A stretch of DNA of 25,595 bases from Methanomassiliicoccales archaeon (GTDB lineage: Archaea > Thermoplasmatota > Thermoplasmata > SG8-5): the NCBI GenBank assembly GCA_030636255.1, contig DAOVXH010000006.1, forward strand, positions 1-25,595, read 5' to 3'. The translations under genes and the position numbers were made by a program. Below the pieces are notes generated by a model, which saw only the letters and a list, made by a program, of their open reading frames with translations, was not told the DNA's origin and did not search any database. Below are positions 1 to 8,424 of this stretch, in pieces; position 1 is the stretch's first letter, and every line of letters starts with the position of its first letter.

Positions 1-6
1 AGTAGA

Positions 7-942
7 ATGGAGCTCGATAAAAAAGTCCAGGATATGAAACTTGAGAAAGGCCAGAGCATAAGCCAGATTGTGCAGCAGATGCATGATTCTGGAGGATTCA
101 CAGCCAAGAAACTTGCAGTGGCTGCGGATATACTGGCAGACATGATTGCCGACGAAAAATCAATAAATTTTCTTTCATTTCCGGCCTGCATTATCGCCAC
201 CGGAACCCGGGGAATTATTCGGGACATGGTGAAAAACAAGATGGTTGATGTGATAATAACCACCTGCGGGATGCTGGACCATGACCTGGCAAGGATTCAA
301 GAGAATTACTACCACGGGGAATTCGAGATGGATGATGAGGCCCTTCTTGATGAGGGGGTTAATAGACTTGGCAATATTCTGGTGCCAAATGAAAGTTATG
401 GAATAGTGCTTGAGAAAATGATGCAGCCAGTACTTCAGCAGCTCTATGATGAGGGGCGCAGGGAACTTTCCACAAAAGAGCTGGCATGGGAGTTTGGCAA
501 GAGAGTTGGCACTGAGGATTCAATCCTTTACTGGGCTGCAAAGAATGAGATTCCAATCTATGTGCCTGGAATAACCGACGGAGCCTTTGGCTATCAGGTC
601 TGGCAATTTGCCCAGGACCACAAGGATTTCAAAATCGATTTGCTGAAAGATGAGAAAGAACTGGCAGACATCGTTTTCACTGCCGAGAAAACCGGTGCTC
701 TCATGATAGGCGGCGGTATATCCAAACATCATACTATTTGGTGGAATCAGTTTAGAGATGGACTGGACACTGCGGTTTACATAACAACAGCAGTTGAGCA
801 TGACGGCAGTCTTTCAGGGGCCAGAATACGCGAGGCAGTATCATGGGGCAAGGTCCGGAAAGATGCAAGGTATGTCACAGTGGAAGGCGATGCAACCATT
901 CTATTACCAGTAATCATGAATGCTGTTGTTGATAAATTATAA
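7..942 (+). CDS. dys: Deoxyhypusine synthase
   Basis: This enzyme transfers the aminobutyl group of spermidine to a lysine of translation factor aIF5A in an NAD-dependent reaction, the first step of hypusine formation in the cytosol. The 311-residue protein is a normal length for archaeal members. The diagnostic segment GGGISKHH ends in catalytic Lys240, and the following stretch (WWNQFRDGLDTAVYITTA, then EHDGSLSGA) is the family's conserved NAD and spermidine region. The ATG at 7 is the first visible start, but the frame is open to the left edge (Ser-Arg precede it), so a few N-terminal residues may be missing. The next gene begins about 60 nt downstream behind its own TATA-like box. Identity is very secure; the exact start is not. 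Confidence 0.95.
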   Translation: MELDKKVQDMKLEKGQSISQIVQQMHDSGGFTAKKLAVAADILADMIADEKSINFLSFPACIIATGTRGIIRDMVKNKMVDVIITTCGMLDHDLARIQENYYHGEFEMDDEALLDEGVNRLGNILVPNESYGIVLEKMMQPVLQQLYDEGRRELSTKELAWEFGKRVGTEDSILYWAAKNEIPIYVPGITDGAFGYQVWQFAQDHKDFKIDLLKDEKELADIVFTAEKTGALMIGGGISKHHTIWWNQFRDGLDTAVYITTAVEHDGSLSGARIREAVSWGKVRKDARYVTVEGDATILLPVIMNAVVDKL

Positions 943-1002
943 TATACTATATTTCACGAAGGAAACTATTATAACCAATAGTGCAATATTAGATTGATAG
1001 TC

Positions 1003-3045
1003 ATGAAACGTTCTTCAGCATTGGTACTGGCAATAGCAATGGCAGTGATTCTGTCTATTCCTTTTGTTCCATCTAGCTCAGAGGCTCAGATGACAACTGA
1101 CATGGTGTCTATATCCACAGACTACGAATTGCTTGGATTCTCTGACCTCCACGGTGGAGGCCACCTTACTTATGAGCTAACTGGGCAGGCTGCCGGAGAC
1201 CTTAGGCGGGCGGTTCTCAGTACCTATGATGGTCTGGTGACTGGCACAGCCAATGGTCGAATTGACCCTGCTGAATTAAAAATGAACGAACAGACTGGCT
1301 ACATTGCAGCTGTGGAAACAGTACTGGCCAACCAGGGATTCTTTTCTGCAGCCACAAACCGCTATGAACCTCTTCACGAGGGCCAGGGCGAGGACATAAC
1401 CGCAGATGCCCAGGGATTTTATGAGGTAACCAACATAGCATCTGACGATACCACACCAATCAGAATTTACCTTTACTTTGATGCTACACGTATGAATATT
1501 GTTGACCTGAACTTCCCTCTTTTATCAAGAGCGCTGGCCAATGCGATTTACTCACCATTCATGAACGCAAACGGTGTAGTGGTTAATCAGAATATCAATC
1601 TGGACGCATACACATTCATGTACAAGCATACAGACTATCGAATATGTGTAGGAAGTTTGTCCGGCCAAAGTCTCTCTGCCGAAGGCGGCTCAATGCATGT
1701 TGTCAGAACACCAGCTGGGGAGATTGCAAGTTACTCGGTCACATTTGATTATGGCGATATAATAATGGACAATGCAGACTATTATCCATTTAATTTCCTG
1801 GAAAGTCCACAGGTTCTTTTTGTATTGATGTTCATCTGCGCATATCTAATGTCTACAATGCCAACCAGGATGTATGCGAATTACAAATATGCATATCCCA
1901 GAAGGTTCAGACACAAAGCTCTAAAAATTACCTGGCTTCATATCTCAAGCAAGCTTGCCATCCTATTGCTTATAATATTCTATTTCTTCCCAACAATGTT
2001 TGCATTCATATCACCCAGCTTCTTCATGAGCGGTCTTTTCTTATGGATACTAGGAATTGCTCTTGCAGTAACATTCAGTGTCCTGGCCAAAATTCTATAT
2101 GACCAGAAGGCCAATAATATTCCTGAGGAGCATCTTAGGACGCCAACAAGAAAGATAGCTCCAAGGGCCGCACCACCACAGCCAGCTACCACAACACCTG
2201 CAGGATTCAATCTTACAGTCAATCAGGGTGGCCAGCAGCAACAGCCAAGGCAGAGACAGATTGCAAAGCCACCTGCGGCTGCCCCAAAGGAAGAAGCAAA
2301 ACCAACTGGACCGCCATGTAAGGTCTGCGAGAAGCCAATTACCGACTTTGTTGATCTTCTAAAATGTAAATGCGGTTCACTGTTCCATGAAAGCTGTGCA
2401 GAGGTTGCCCAGCACTGTACTAGTTGTGGAAGTGCCCTTGTAGAAATAGAGCCAGAAGGACCTGTGATGAAGGATGTTCAGTGCCCAACCTGCGGCGAGA
2501 TGAACTCCATAGAAGATGATGTGGACCCACTCAAGGCCAAGTGTGCTGCATGCGGCGTTATTCTGGAAAAGCTGGATGATGGTTACAATTATCTCGTGGT
2601 ATCTAATGAACACAATACTGCATTCGAGATGTTCGTTTCAATGATGAAGAGTGGGTGCACAGGACTGTCCATTTCAACCACATTCCCTGACAAACTAAAG
2701 AAGGAGCATGACATGGCCCAGGCAGAGGTCGTATGGCTTACTGACACATCAGTGGCAGACAAGAAGACTATCAACCCACACCGGTTAGAATTCGAGATGA
2801 TGAGGATGTATGCTTCCTTTGTCAAGGGCAATCCAAAATCCGTTATTATTCTTGACGGCTTTGAATATTTGGTGGTGGAGAACGGCTTTGACAAGGTGTT
2901 CAAGTTCATCAAAAAGATTAATGATTTATCATCGGTAAACAGTGCAACATTGTTCGTACCAATAGGTACAGACTCCCTTGAACCGGACCAGCTTGGAACC
3001 CTTAAGAAGGAGTTTGACAAGGTCATGGACATGACTGAGGATTGA
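1003..3045 (+). CDS. Membrane protein with extracytoplasmic domain, RING-like finger, zinc ribbon and DUF835
   Basis: The ATG at 1003 is preferred over an in-frame TTG at 994 because it opens directly on a signal peptide (residues 1-28, MKRSSALVLAIAMAVILS, ending near SSSEA). Residues 30-265 form an exported domain. A cluster of about four hydrophobic segments follows at roughly 268-366. After a Pro/Gln-rich linker comes a cysteine/histidine module at 439-475 (CxxC, then CxC, then HxxxC, then CxxC) that looks like a RING or PHD-type finger. A four-Cys ribbon follows (C494, C497, C514, C517). Residues about 528-677 match DUF835, with WLTDTS, INPHRLEFEM and ILDGFEYLVVENGF. DUF835 is common in Thermoplasmatota and has no proven function. 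I infer a transmembrane sensor or scaffold. It converges with the KaiC-like pair, leaving only 9 nt between stop codons. Confidence 0.85.
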   Translation: MKRSSALVLAIAMAVILSIPFVPSSSEAQMTTDMVSISTDYELLGFSDLHGGGHLTYELTGQAAGDLRRAVLSTYDGLVTGTANGRIDPAELKMNEQTGYIAAVETVLANQGFFSAATNRYEPLHEGQGEDITADAQGFYEVTNIASDDTTPIRIYLYFDATRMNIVDLNFPLLSRALANAIYSPFMNANGVVVNQNINLDAYTFMYKHTDYRICVGSLSGQSLSAEGGSMHVVRTPAGEIASYSVTFDYGDIIMDNADYYPFNFLESPQVLFVLMFICAYLMSTMPTRMYANYKYAYPRRFRHKALKITWLHISSKLAILLLIIFYFFPTMFAFISPSFFMSGLFLWILGIALAVTFSVLAKILYDQKANNIPEEHLRTPTRKIAPRAAPPQPATTTPAGFNLTVNQGGQQQQPRQRQIAKPPAAAPKEEAKPTGPPCKVCEKPITDFVDLLKCKCGSLFHESCAEVAQHCTSCGSALVEIEPEGPVMKDVQCPTCGEMNSIEDDVDPLKAKCAACGVILEKLDDGYNYLVVSNEHNTAFEMFVSMMKSGCTGLSISTTFPDKLKKEHDMAQAEVVWLTDTSVADKKTINPHRLEFEMMRMYASFVKGNPKSVIILDGFEYLVVENGFDKVFKFIKKINDLSSVNSATLFVPIGTDSLEPDQLGTLKKEFDKVMDMTED

Positions 3046-3054
3046 ATAATCCAG

Positions 3055-3756
3055 CTAGAAAACCTCAGCTTTGGAATGTACTTCTATTCCATTATTGGTA
3101 ATGTTATATGGTTTTATTCGGCGTGAGTGATTGGCTCGACGCATCTTCACTATTCTTACTGATAGTTGTATGTCTGAACCGTCAGAGGTCTCATTGTACC
3201 GTAGAAGAATAACACCGTCAGCCACATACTCCACAAGGCCGTCCCTGGAAACATTGGGGTTTTCTGAATTAACTTCGGCTGTGAATAATGCTGTTGCTCC
3301 GGAATCCTTGATGTGTTTGCAAAGGTCAAATAACCCAGACCTGCGGTCAGAATCTGTATCAAAGAGCATACTTAGCAGGGAAACAGAATCAAAGACTACA
3401 CGTTTCACTTGATTGTTTTTTATGTAAGCTGGAAGTTCGCTGTTAATCCGGCCAATGGTGCTCTTGGCATCTGATGGCTCTAGTTTAACAAGGGTTAGTG
3501 TCTTGTCTGCAATATAGGGTTGAATGTCCCAGCCATAGGTTCTTGCATTGTTGATGGTGGCCTCCTCGCTCTCTTCCAATGAAATGAAAATACCTTTCTC
3601 GCCTTTCTGAAGGCCTGCCCAGATAAATTGCAGGGACAGGGTAGTCTTACCGGTACCGCAGGAGCCCATGAGCGCGATTATTTGCCCCCCGGGAACTCCT
3701 CCGCCTAGCATCTCGTCCAATCCTGCAACTCCGGTTGTCACTCTCTCATCTGTCAT
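3055..3756 (-). CDS. KaiC/RAD55-family RecA-like ATPase
   Basis: This is a single-domain RecA-superfamily ATPase of the archaeal KaiC-like (RAD55) group, 233 residues. Visible motifs are Walker A GSCGTGKTT at 31-39, the acidic pair after SL at 61-62 that supplies the catalytic glutamate, and Walker B VVFDS at 120-124. The N-terminus (TGVAGLDEMLGGGVPGG) is the family signature. It is the second gene of a two-gene minus-strand unit, 11 nt after the stop of a paralog whose Walker A is broken. Such proteins are usually placed in signalling or regulatory complexes in archaea; the actual partner here is unknown. Family is certain, cellular role is not. Confidence 0.9.
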   Translation of the reverse strand: MTDERVTTGVAGLDEMLGGGVPGGQIIALMGSCGTGKTTLSLQFIWAGLQKGEKGIFISLEESEEATINNARTYGWDIQPYIADKTLTLVKLEPSDAKSTIGRINSELPAYIKNNQVKRVVFDSVSLLSMLFDTDSDRRSGLFDLCKHIKDSGATALFTAEVNSENPNVSRDGLVEYVADGVILLRYNETSDGSDIQLSVRIVKMRRANHSRRIKPYNITNNGIEVHSKAEVF

Positions 3757-3767
3757 TTTATCTCTTC

Positions 3768-4613
3768 CTAATACCTGTCCATGTTCAATACGGTCATTCC
3801 CCGCCTGGCTGATACCATTGCCGGGAACCTAGCCAGCTTCTTATCATCAAGATATGGAAGCACGTTCATGAACTTTTCAATATACAAATATCTCATGCGT
3901 TTGCTGCTTCTGTGGAAATGGGACCATTCAAAGACAAGAACACCGTCAACACTGTCCACCAGCATTTGCTGCTGCTGCTTGTCCATTATGCCCTGTGTAA
4001 GAATTATGTAAATAATACCGCCCCAATGCTTGGAAATTCGCTGGATTCCTCTTAGAACGCTTACCAGTTCGGAAATTTCTATGTTCTCATTGACCACCAA
4101 ATCTGTCAATGAATCAATAATAATCATGGATTGCTTTGGAGCTTCATCAAGGAACTGGATAAGGGCCTCAAGAACATTTTCCTTGGGGCTGCTTGCAAAC
4201 AAGGTGCCGCCATTATCATCACCAGTCCAGGATGGTGGGACAAGGCTTTTCTTGTAGTAATGGGCACTTAAATCTTTGAACTTCATTTTTCTGGAAAGAA
4301 CATTATGGAATGGCCTTTCAAAGCTGGTTGCAATTTCCCTCATTATATCATGTCTGGATCTGGAGAATGTCACATAGCAGATATTGTCAGGTATGGCCTC
4401 AAAGTCACAGAAGCTCCCAAGCATGCTTTCCCCCAGGAAAGGATTTTCTTTCACAGTGGCAAGTGCATAAGCAGAGGTATAAACAAATTCATGCTGGCCA
4501 GAGCCTATATCACCAAGCAAAAGAACCACAGAGCCCTCAGGCAGACCACCTTTTACGATTGCGTCAAAATCTGGTACCCCGGTTGGCACTCTGCGTGAAT
4601 GAAATCCCATCAT
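3768..4613 (-). CDS. KaiC-like RecA-fold protein with degenerate Walker A
   Basis: This 281-residue protein shares the opening of KaiC-like proteins (RVPTGVPDFDAIVKGGLPEG) and a Walker B-like IIIDSLTDL. The P-loop reads GDIGSGQH at 34-41, so the invariant lysine is Gln40 and the following Ser/Thr is His41. It should therefore bind or hydrolyse ATP poorly or not at all. It lies directly upstream of an intact paralog on the same strand, which suggests a heteromeric pair with one active and one structural or regulatory subunit. A TATA-like box on the minus strand at about 4633-4642 sits some 27 nt before the ATG, so the transcript is probably leaderless. A second Met follows immediately, at 4610. 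Confidence 0.8.
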   Translation of the reverse strand: MMGFHSRRVPTGVPDFDAIVKGGLPEGSVVLLLGDIGSGQHEFVYTSAYALATVKENPFLGESMLGSFCDFEAIPDNICYVTFSRSRHDIMREIATSFERPFHNVLSRKMKFKDLSAHYYKKSLVPPSWTGDDNGGTLFASSPKENVLEALIQFLDEAPKQSMIIIDSLTDLVVNENIEISELVSVLRGIQRISKHWGGIIYIILTQGIMDKQQQQMLVDSVDGVLVFEWSHFHRSSKRMRYLYIEKFMNVLPYLDDKKLARFPAMVSARRGMTVLNMDRY

Positions 4614-4645
4614 TTATCCCTACTGACTCAGACTTATATATGAGG

Positions 4646-4673
4646 CAGACAATATATACTTATGGGTTGTCTG
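4646..4673. promoter_or_regulatory. Inverted repeat between divergent genes
   Basis: Perfect 7-nt arms CAGACAA (4646-4652) and TTGTCTG (4667-4673) are separated by 14 nt, giving a 21-bp centre-to-centre spacing, about two helical turns. The element lies between the divergent KaiC-like and Toprim genes, next to the minus-strand TATA-like box at 4633-4642. It could be an operator; chance occurrence is also possible with arms this short. Confidence 0.3.
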
Positions 4674-4735
4674 GCAATAATTAATCAGGAAAAGAATAAG
4701 TACTCGGCTGGTATATTGTAATATGAGGAATAACA

Positions 4736-5149
4736 TTGAATCCCAAAGAGACACTTGAAAGGCTTGAAGAGACCCTTGATGAGCTGGACCATGCTTCCAA
4801 AATCATGCCTATAATAGTTGAGGGACTGAAAGACCGTATGGCCCTGAGAAGTCTCAATGTCAATGGCCATGTTATAATTCTCAATGATGGCGACAGTGTG
4901 TTTGGTACCTGTGAAAACATTTCCAGGAAATGGGGCGCTGCAATAATTCTCACAGACTGGGACCACAAGGGAGGCCAACTTGCTAGACAATTAATGGATG
5001 CTCTGAGGGCCTGCGGAATAAGCTATGATTCAGAGTATCGGGCAACAATATCCATGCTGGTCAAGAAGGATGTGAAGGATGTTGAAGGCCTTCCTCCTCT
5101 CATAAGAAGATTGAGAACCCTTGCAGGCAGCCACACACCTATATTTTGA
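4736..5149 (+). CDS. Small Toprim-domain protein
   Basis: This 137-residue protein carries the two Toprim signatures: the glutamate motif PIIVEGLKDRMALRSL (Glu29) and the DxD motif ILTDWDHKGG (Asp74 and Asp76), which bind Mg2+. It resembles the small stand-alone archaeal Toprim proteins (UPF0292-like; related in fold to RNase M5 and DnaG primase), and the enzymatic role is not established from sequence. The start is a TTG at 4736: an in-frame TGA sits just upstream, and GAGG at 4726-4729 is a suitable Shine-Dalgarno site. The nearby ATG at 4723 is out of frame and stops after 11 codons. TATA-like sequences lie near 4676 and 4711. Confidence 0.8.
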   Translation: MNPKETLERLEETLDELDHASKIMPIIVEGLKDRMALRSLNVNGHVIILNDGDSVFGTCENISRKWGAAIILTDWDHKGGQLARQLMDALRACGISYDSEYRATISMLVKKDVKDVEGLPPLIRRLRTLAGSHTPIF

Positions 5150-5196
5150 TACAGTGTAACCAAATATTTTATACATCATATGTTTCACGGTTATTC

Positions 5197-6189
5197 ATGA
5201 AGCATAACCTGAAGACTGGTATTGTTGGCGTAGGATCAATGGGAAAGAATCATGCCAGAGTTAATTCTGAAATGGGAGTTCTTGCAGGAATCTCTGATTC
5301 TGATGAAGCAGTGGCCAGACCTCTTGCCGAGAGATTTGGTGTTGACTATTATTCAGATTACAAGGATATGCTGGCTTCAGACATCCAGGCCATTACCATT
5401 GCAACTCCAACAGTTGCACATTTCAAGATAGCCATGGATGCCATCAATGCAGGAAAACATGTGCTGGTTGAAAAGCCAATATGCCCAACCCTGGAAGAGG
5501 CAGAGACACTTGTAAAAGCAGCAGAGGATGCTGGCATAGTCCTGGCCGTGGGTCAGATAGAGCGCCATAACCCGGTGGTGAAATTTGCCAGAGATTCAAT
5601 AGAACAGGGCAAATTTGGAGATATTGTTTCCATTTCCGCCAGACGTGTCAGTTCATTCCCAGGAAGGATTAGTGATGTTGGAGTTTTGCTTGATTTAGGC
5701 ATTCATGATATTGATGTTATTCGATACCTGGCCCAAAGCCCTGTGAAAAGTGTTTATGCCCTGGGCGGCAAGCGCCAGAACGAGAAGTTCGAGGACCATG
5801 CCAATGTTCTTTTGGAATTTGAATCCGGAATAATGGGATATGTAGAGGTTAATTGGCTTACACCTATGAAAGTCAGGAAAATATCAATCACATGTCTTGA
5901 AAATTATGTTGAACTAGATTATATGAGACAAAGTGCAGACGTCTCATCATCCCAGGTATCAGGTATGCTGGATACAAATGATTTGTATCGACTTCCAATA
6001 GAATTTGATATAAGGCATGTGAGCCTTAAAAAGCAAGAGCCCCTGAGAAACGAGCATGAGGACTTTGTCAATGCCATTACAGGCAATGGAAAGCCACTTG
6101 TTTCAGGACAGGACGGCACAGAGACTCTCAGGGTCTGCCAGGCTGCCCTGAAATCTATCAAGGAAGGAACACGAATTAAGATGGAGTGA
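5197..6189 (+). CDS. Gfo/Idh/MocA-family sugar-nucleotide dehydrogenase (WbpB/WlbA-like)
   Basis: This NAD(P)-dependent dehydrogenase has 330 residues from the ATG at 5197. The Rossmann dinucleotide motif GIVGVGSMG is at residues 8-16, the family EKP motif at 92-94, and the catalytic-site segment DLGIHDIDV has Asp166, His170 and Asp171. The longer ORF start at 5146 is rejected because it would include the promoter (TATA-like TTTTATAC at about 5167-5174, some 30 nt before this ATG). The gene heads a three-gene operon with a hexapeptide acetyltransferase and a DegT aminotransferase. That trio matches WbpB/WbpD/WbpE (WlbA/B/C), which oxidise, aminate and acetylate the C3 position of UDP-GlcNAc-uronate. 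Family is certain; the exact sugar is inferred from context. Confidence 0.85.
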   Translation: MKHNLKTGIVGVGSMGKNHARVNSEMGVLAGISDSDEAVARPLAERFGVDYYSDYKDMLASDIQAITIATPTVAHFKIAMDAINAGKHVLVEKPICPTLEEAETLVKAAEDAGIVLAVGQIERHNPVVKFARDSIEQGKFGDIVSISARRVSSFPGRISDVGVLLDLGIHDIDVIRYLAQSPVKSVYALGGKRQNEKFEDHANVLLEFESGIMGYVEVNWLTPMKVRKISITCLENYVELDYMRQSADVSSSQVSGMLDTNDLYRLPIEFDIRHVSLKKQEPLRNEHEDFVNAITGNGKPLVSGQDGTETLRVCQAALKSIKEGTRIKME

Positions 6190-6193
6190 TTGA

Positions 6194-6814
6194 ATGCCAG
6201 AAATTTATGGTAATACAAAAATCGGAGAGGGAACATTTATTGGTCAAGGATGCGTCATTGGACATCCTGGAAAGCATGAGAAAGCCCTTCTGGTGGAAAA
6301 TAGAATGGACGAGGTAAAAGGCACTTTCATTGGCCGGGACTGTGTTATTCGGGACGGAACAATCCTATACAGCCAGGCAACCCTGGGAGATAATGTTCAG
6401 ACAGGGCACAATGCACTTGTCCGTGAGGATACGGTAATTGGCGACAGAAGTCTTGTAGGTACCAATACCATCATCGAGGACAATTGCAAAATAGGTGACA
6501 GGGTTTCAATTCAGAGTGCTGTTTACATACCCACCAACACAATAATTGAGGATGATGTTTTTGTAGGCCCAAGGGTCTGCTTCACAAATGACAAGTACAT
6601 GGGCAGAGGAGAAATTCATCTTCTAGGAGTCCATGTGGAAATTGGGGCCAGGATTGGAGCCAATACCACAATACTGCCAGGCATCAGAATCGGCAAGGAT
6701 TCTGTTATTGGCGGTGGCGCAGTTGTTACCAAGGATGTTGAGCCATATTCCATAGTGGCAGGAAATCCAGCCCAGGTCATTGGCACTGTTCCAGAGGAGT
6801 ATAGAAAACACTGA
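6194..6814 (+). CDS. Hexapeptide-repeat N-acetyltransferase (WbpD/WlbB-like)
   Basis: This is a left-handed beta-helix acyltransferase of 206 residues. Repeats of the [LIV]-G-x-x form run through most of the chain (for example IGEGTFIGQGCVIG, IEDNCKIGDRVSI and IGARIGANTTILPGIRIG). It ends in the typical AVVTKDVEPYSIVAGNPAQVIG of sugar O- or N-acetyltransferases. It begins 4 nt after the upstream dehydrogenase stop, with GGAG in the end of that gene as ribosome site, so translation is probably coupled. In the proposed pathway it acetylates the C3 amino group made by the downstream aminotransferase. Confidence 0.88.
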   Translation: MPEIYGNTKIGEGTFIGQGCVIGHPGKHEKALLVENRMDEVKGTFIGRDCVIRDGTILYSQATLGDNVQTGHNALVREDTVIGDRSLVGTNTIIEDNCKIGDRVSIQSAVYIPTNTIIEDDVFVGPRVCFTNDKYMGRGEIHLLGVHVEIGARIGANTTILPGIRIGKDSVIGGGAVVTKDVEPYSIVAGNPAQVIGTVPEEYRKH

Positions 6815-6824
6815 GGATGATAAT

Positions 6825-7895
6825 ATGATACATGTTGCAAAACCATTGATTGGAGATGACGAAGTTAAGGCAGCCGAGGAAGTTCTCAGGTCAGGAATGC
6901 TGGCCCAGGGAAAGAAGGTTGCAGAATTTGAGGAGAAATTTTCACAGTTCATAGGTTCAAAGCATTCTGTAGCAGTGGGAAATGGCACACAAGCATTGCA
7001 TGCAGCTCTCGTGGCCTGTGGAATCAAGCCTGGAGATGAGGTGATAACATCTGGATTCACATTCATAGCCAGTGCAACCAGCATTGTTCATTCCGGTGCA
7101 GTTCCGGTATTTGCTGACATTGAGCCAAAGACATTCAATATTGACATTGATAGTGTGAAATCACTTATTAGCCCAAATACAAAGGCCATTATGCCAGTTC
7201 ATTTGTTCGGACTGCCGGTGGACATTACAGCATACAGGAAACTATGTGATGAGAATAATCTTGTTTTAATTGAGGATGCATGCCAATCCCACGGAGCCCA
7301 GGTGAATGGAAAAGGAGTGGGAACATTCGGTGAAGCAGCAGCATTCAGCTTTTACCCAACCAAGAACATGACAACCGGAGAGGGCGGTGCAGTAACCACC
7401 CAGGACGATAAGATTGATGAAGATTTGAGATATCTCAGGCATCAGGGCCAGAAATCAAGATATGAATATGCAATGGTGGGGTACAATTACAGAATGACAG
7501 ACATTGCAGCTGCAATTGGCATTGCCCAGTTGAGCAAGCTGTCTGAGAGGACAGAAAAACGCATTGCAAATGCAGCATTTTTCAATAAGGAATTTTCCAA
7601 TGCTGGAATTGAAGTTCCATATGTGCCAGACGGTTACAAGCATGTTTATCACCAGTACACAATCCGTGTGGAAAATCGTGATTCAGTAATTGAAAAACTG
7701 ACAAACATGGGCGTTGGCTCTGGAGTTTACTATCCAATGGGTCTTCATGAGCTTGGACCAATGGCCGGGTTCAGAAAAGGAAACCTGCCAGAAGTGGAAA
7801 AGGCAAGCCAGGAAGTTTTGTCCTTGCCAGTGCACCCGGGACTTTCTGATGAAGAACTTACAACTGTTGCTGAGGCTGTTATAAAAGCGATTTAG
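6825..7895 (+). CDS. DegT/DnrJ/EryC1/StrS sugar aminotransferase (WbpE/WlbC-like)
   Basis: This PLP-dependent aminotransferase acts on keto-sugar nucleotides, 357 residues from the ATG at 6825 (MIHVAKPLIGDDEV, the family's usual opening). The PLP lysine is Lys180 in SFYPTKNMTTGEGG, and the cofactor aspartate is in LIEDACQSHGA at 149-159. The upstream in-frame start at 6780 would overlap the acetyltransferase by 35 nt and is rejected; GAGG at 6813-6816 serves as SD. It closes the three-gene operon. Its last ~140 bp are repeated as a decayed copy at 8243-8382. Confidence 0.9.
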   Translation: MIHVAKPLIGDDEVKAAEEVLRSGMLAQGKKVAEFEEKFSQFIGSKHSVAVGNGTQALHAALVACGIKPGDEVITSGFTFIASATSIVHSGAVPVFADIEPKTFNIDIDSVKSLISPNTKAIMPVHLFGLPVDITAYRKLCDENNLVLIEDACQSHGAQVNGKGVGTFGEAAAFSFYPTKNMTTGEGGAVTTQDDKIDEDLRYLRHQGQKSRYEYAMVGYNYRMTDIAAAIGIAQLSKLSERTEKRIANAAFFNKEFSNAGIEVPYVPDGYKHVYHQYTIRVENRDSVIEKLTNMGVGSGVYYPMGLHELGPMAGFRKGNLPEVEKASQEVLSLPVHPGLSDEELTTVAEAVIKAI

Positions 7896-7956
7896 ACCTT
7901 GAGCCAGTGTATAAATGTACAACTCTGTACATATATATCCATTGCATTTTATATAA

Positions 7957-8235
7957 TTGGGCCACATACGGATAATAGAATTCCTGAACAAGAGGCATGG
8001 TAAATTGAGAACAAGTTACAATTTGGAAGAAGAGATGAAACGGCTTCAGAATCTGGAGCGAAGCAGAGAAGAGCAGATTATTATTTTCTCATGCTGCATT
8101 GAAAATCTCCGCACACAAATTAAGAATGAGCTAGATATTGAACGCCGAATTCATTTAAGAAATAATTTGAGCATGCTTATTCTCTGCCGCAAGGCCCTGG
8201 AAAAATCACCTTCATTCAAGCCAATTAAATATTAG
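7957..8235 (+). CDS. Small charged hypothetical protein
   Basis: I do not recognise this protein. It is rich in Glu, Arg and Lys, and residues ~24-75 (EEEMKRLQNLERSREEQ onward) look helical and could form a coiled coil. The start is uncertain: TTG at 7957 lies about 28 nt after a TATA-like CATATATA (near 7929) and would suit leaderless initiation, while the first in-frame ATG is at 8035, leaving 66 residues. It sits between the DegT gene and the decayed copy of that gene's 3' end, so it may have arrived with or separated a tandem duplication. Confidence 0.5.
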   Translation: MGHIRIIEFLNKRHGKLRTSYNLEEEMKRLQNLERSREEQIIIFSCCIENLRTQIKNELDIERRIHLRNNLSMLILCRKALEKSPSFKPIKY

Positions 8236-8242
8236 GATTATT

Positions 8243-8382
8243 ACTTGTGCCAATGGCCGAGTTTAGAAAAGGAAACCTGCCAGAAGGCGAGCCAGGAAGT
8301 TTTTTCATTGCCGGTGCATCCGGGACTTATGGATGATGAATTGGCTATTGTTGCTGAATCAGTAATCAAAGCGGTTCAGTAG
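8243..8382 (+). pseudogene. Relic of the DegT aminotransferase 3' end
   Basis: This stretch aligns with the last ~140 bp of the aminotransferase gene (7749-7895). Shared blocks include AGAAAAGGAAACCTGCCAGA and GCCAGGAAGTTTT, and both copies end in an in-frame-equivalent TAG after a similar AAAGCG segment. An 8-nt deletion after CCAGAA shifts the frame, and the read-through frame stops soon after. No 5' part of a second aminotransferase is present. It is a leftover of a partial tandem duplication and should not be translated. Confidence 0.8.
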
Positions 8383-8424
8383 GATTAAATAATAATCCTT
8401 GTTACATCTGAACGGGGTAATCCT

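Noticed and set aside
994..1002. TTG start three codons upstream of the DUF835 gene
   Set aside because: The ATG at 1003 opens directly on the signal peptide and fits the TATA-like box near 965.
2589..3032. 147-codon minus-strand ORF
   Set aside because: It lies wholly inside the DUF835-coding region, antisense, and matches no family.
4310..4684. 124-codon plus-strand ORF
   Set aside because: It is antisense to the KaiC-like gene and its promoter, with a low-complexity, Gln/His-rich translation.
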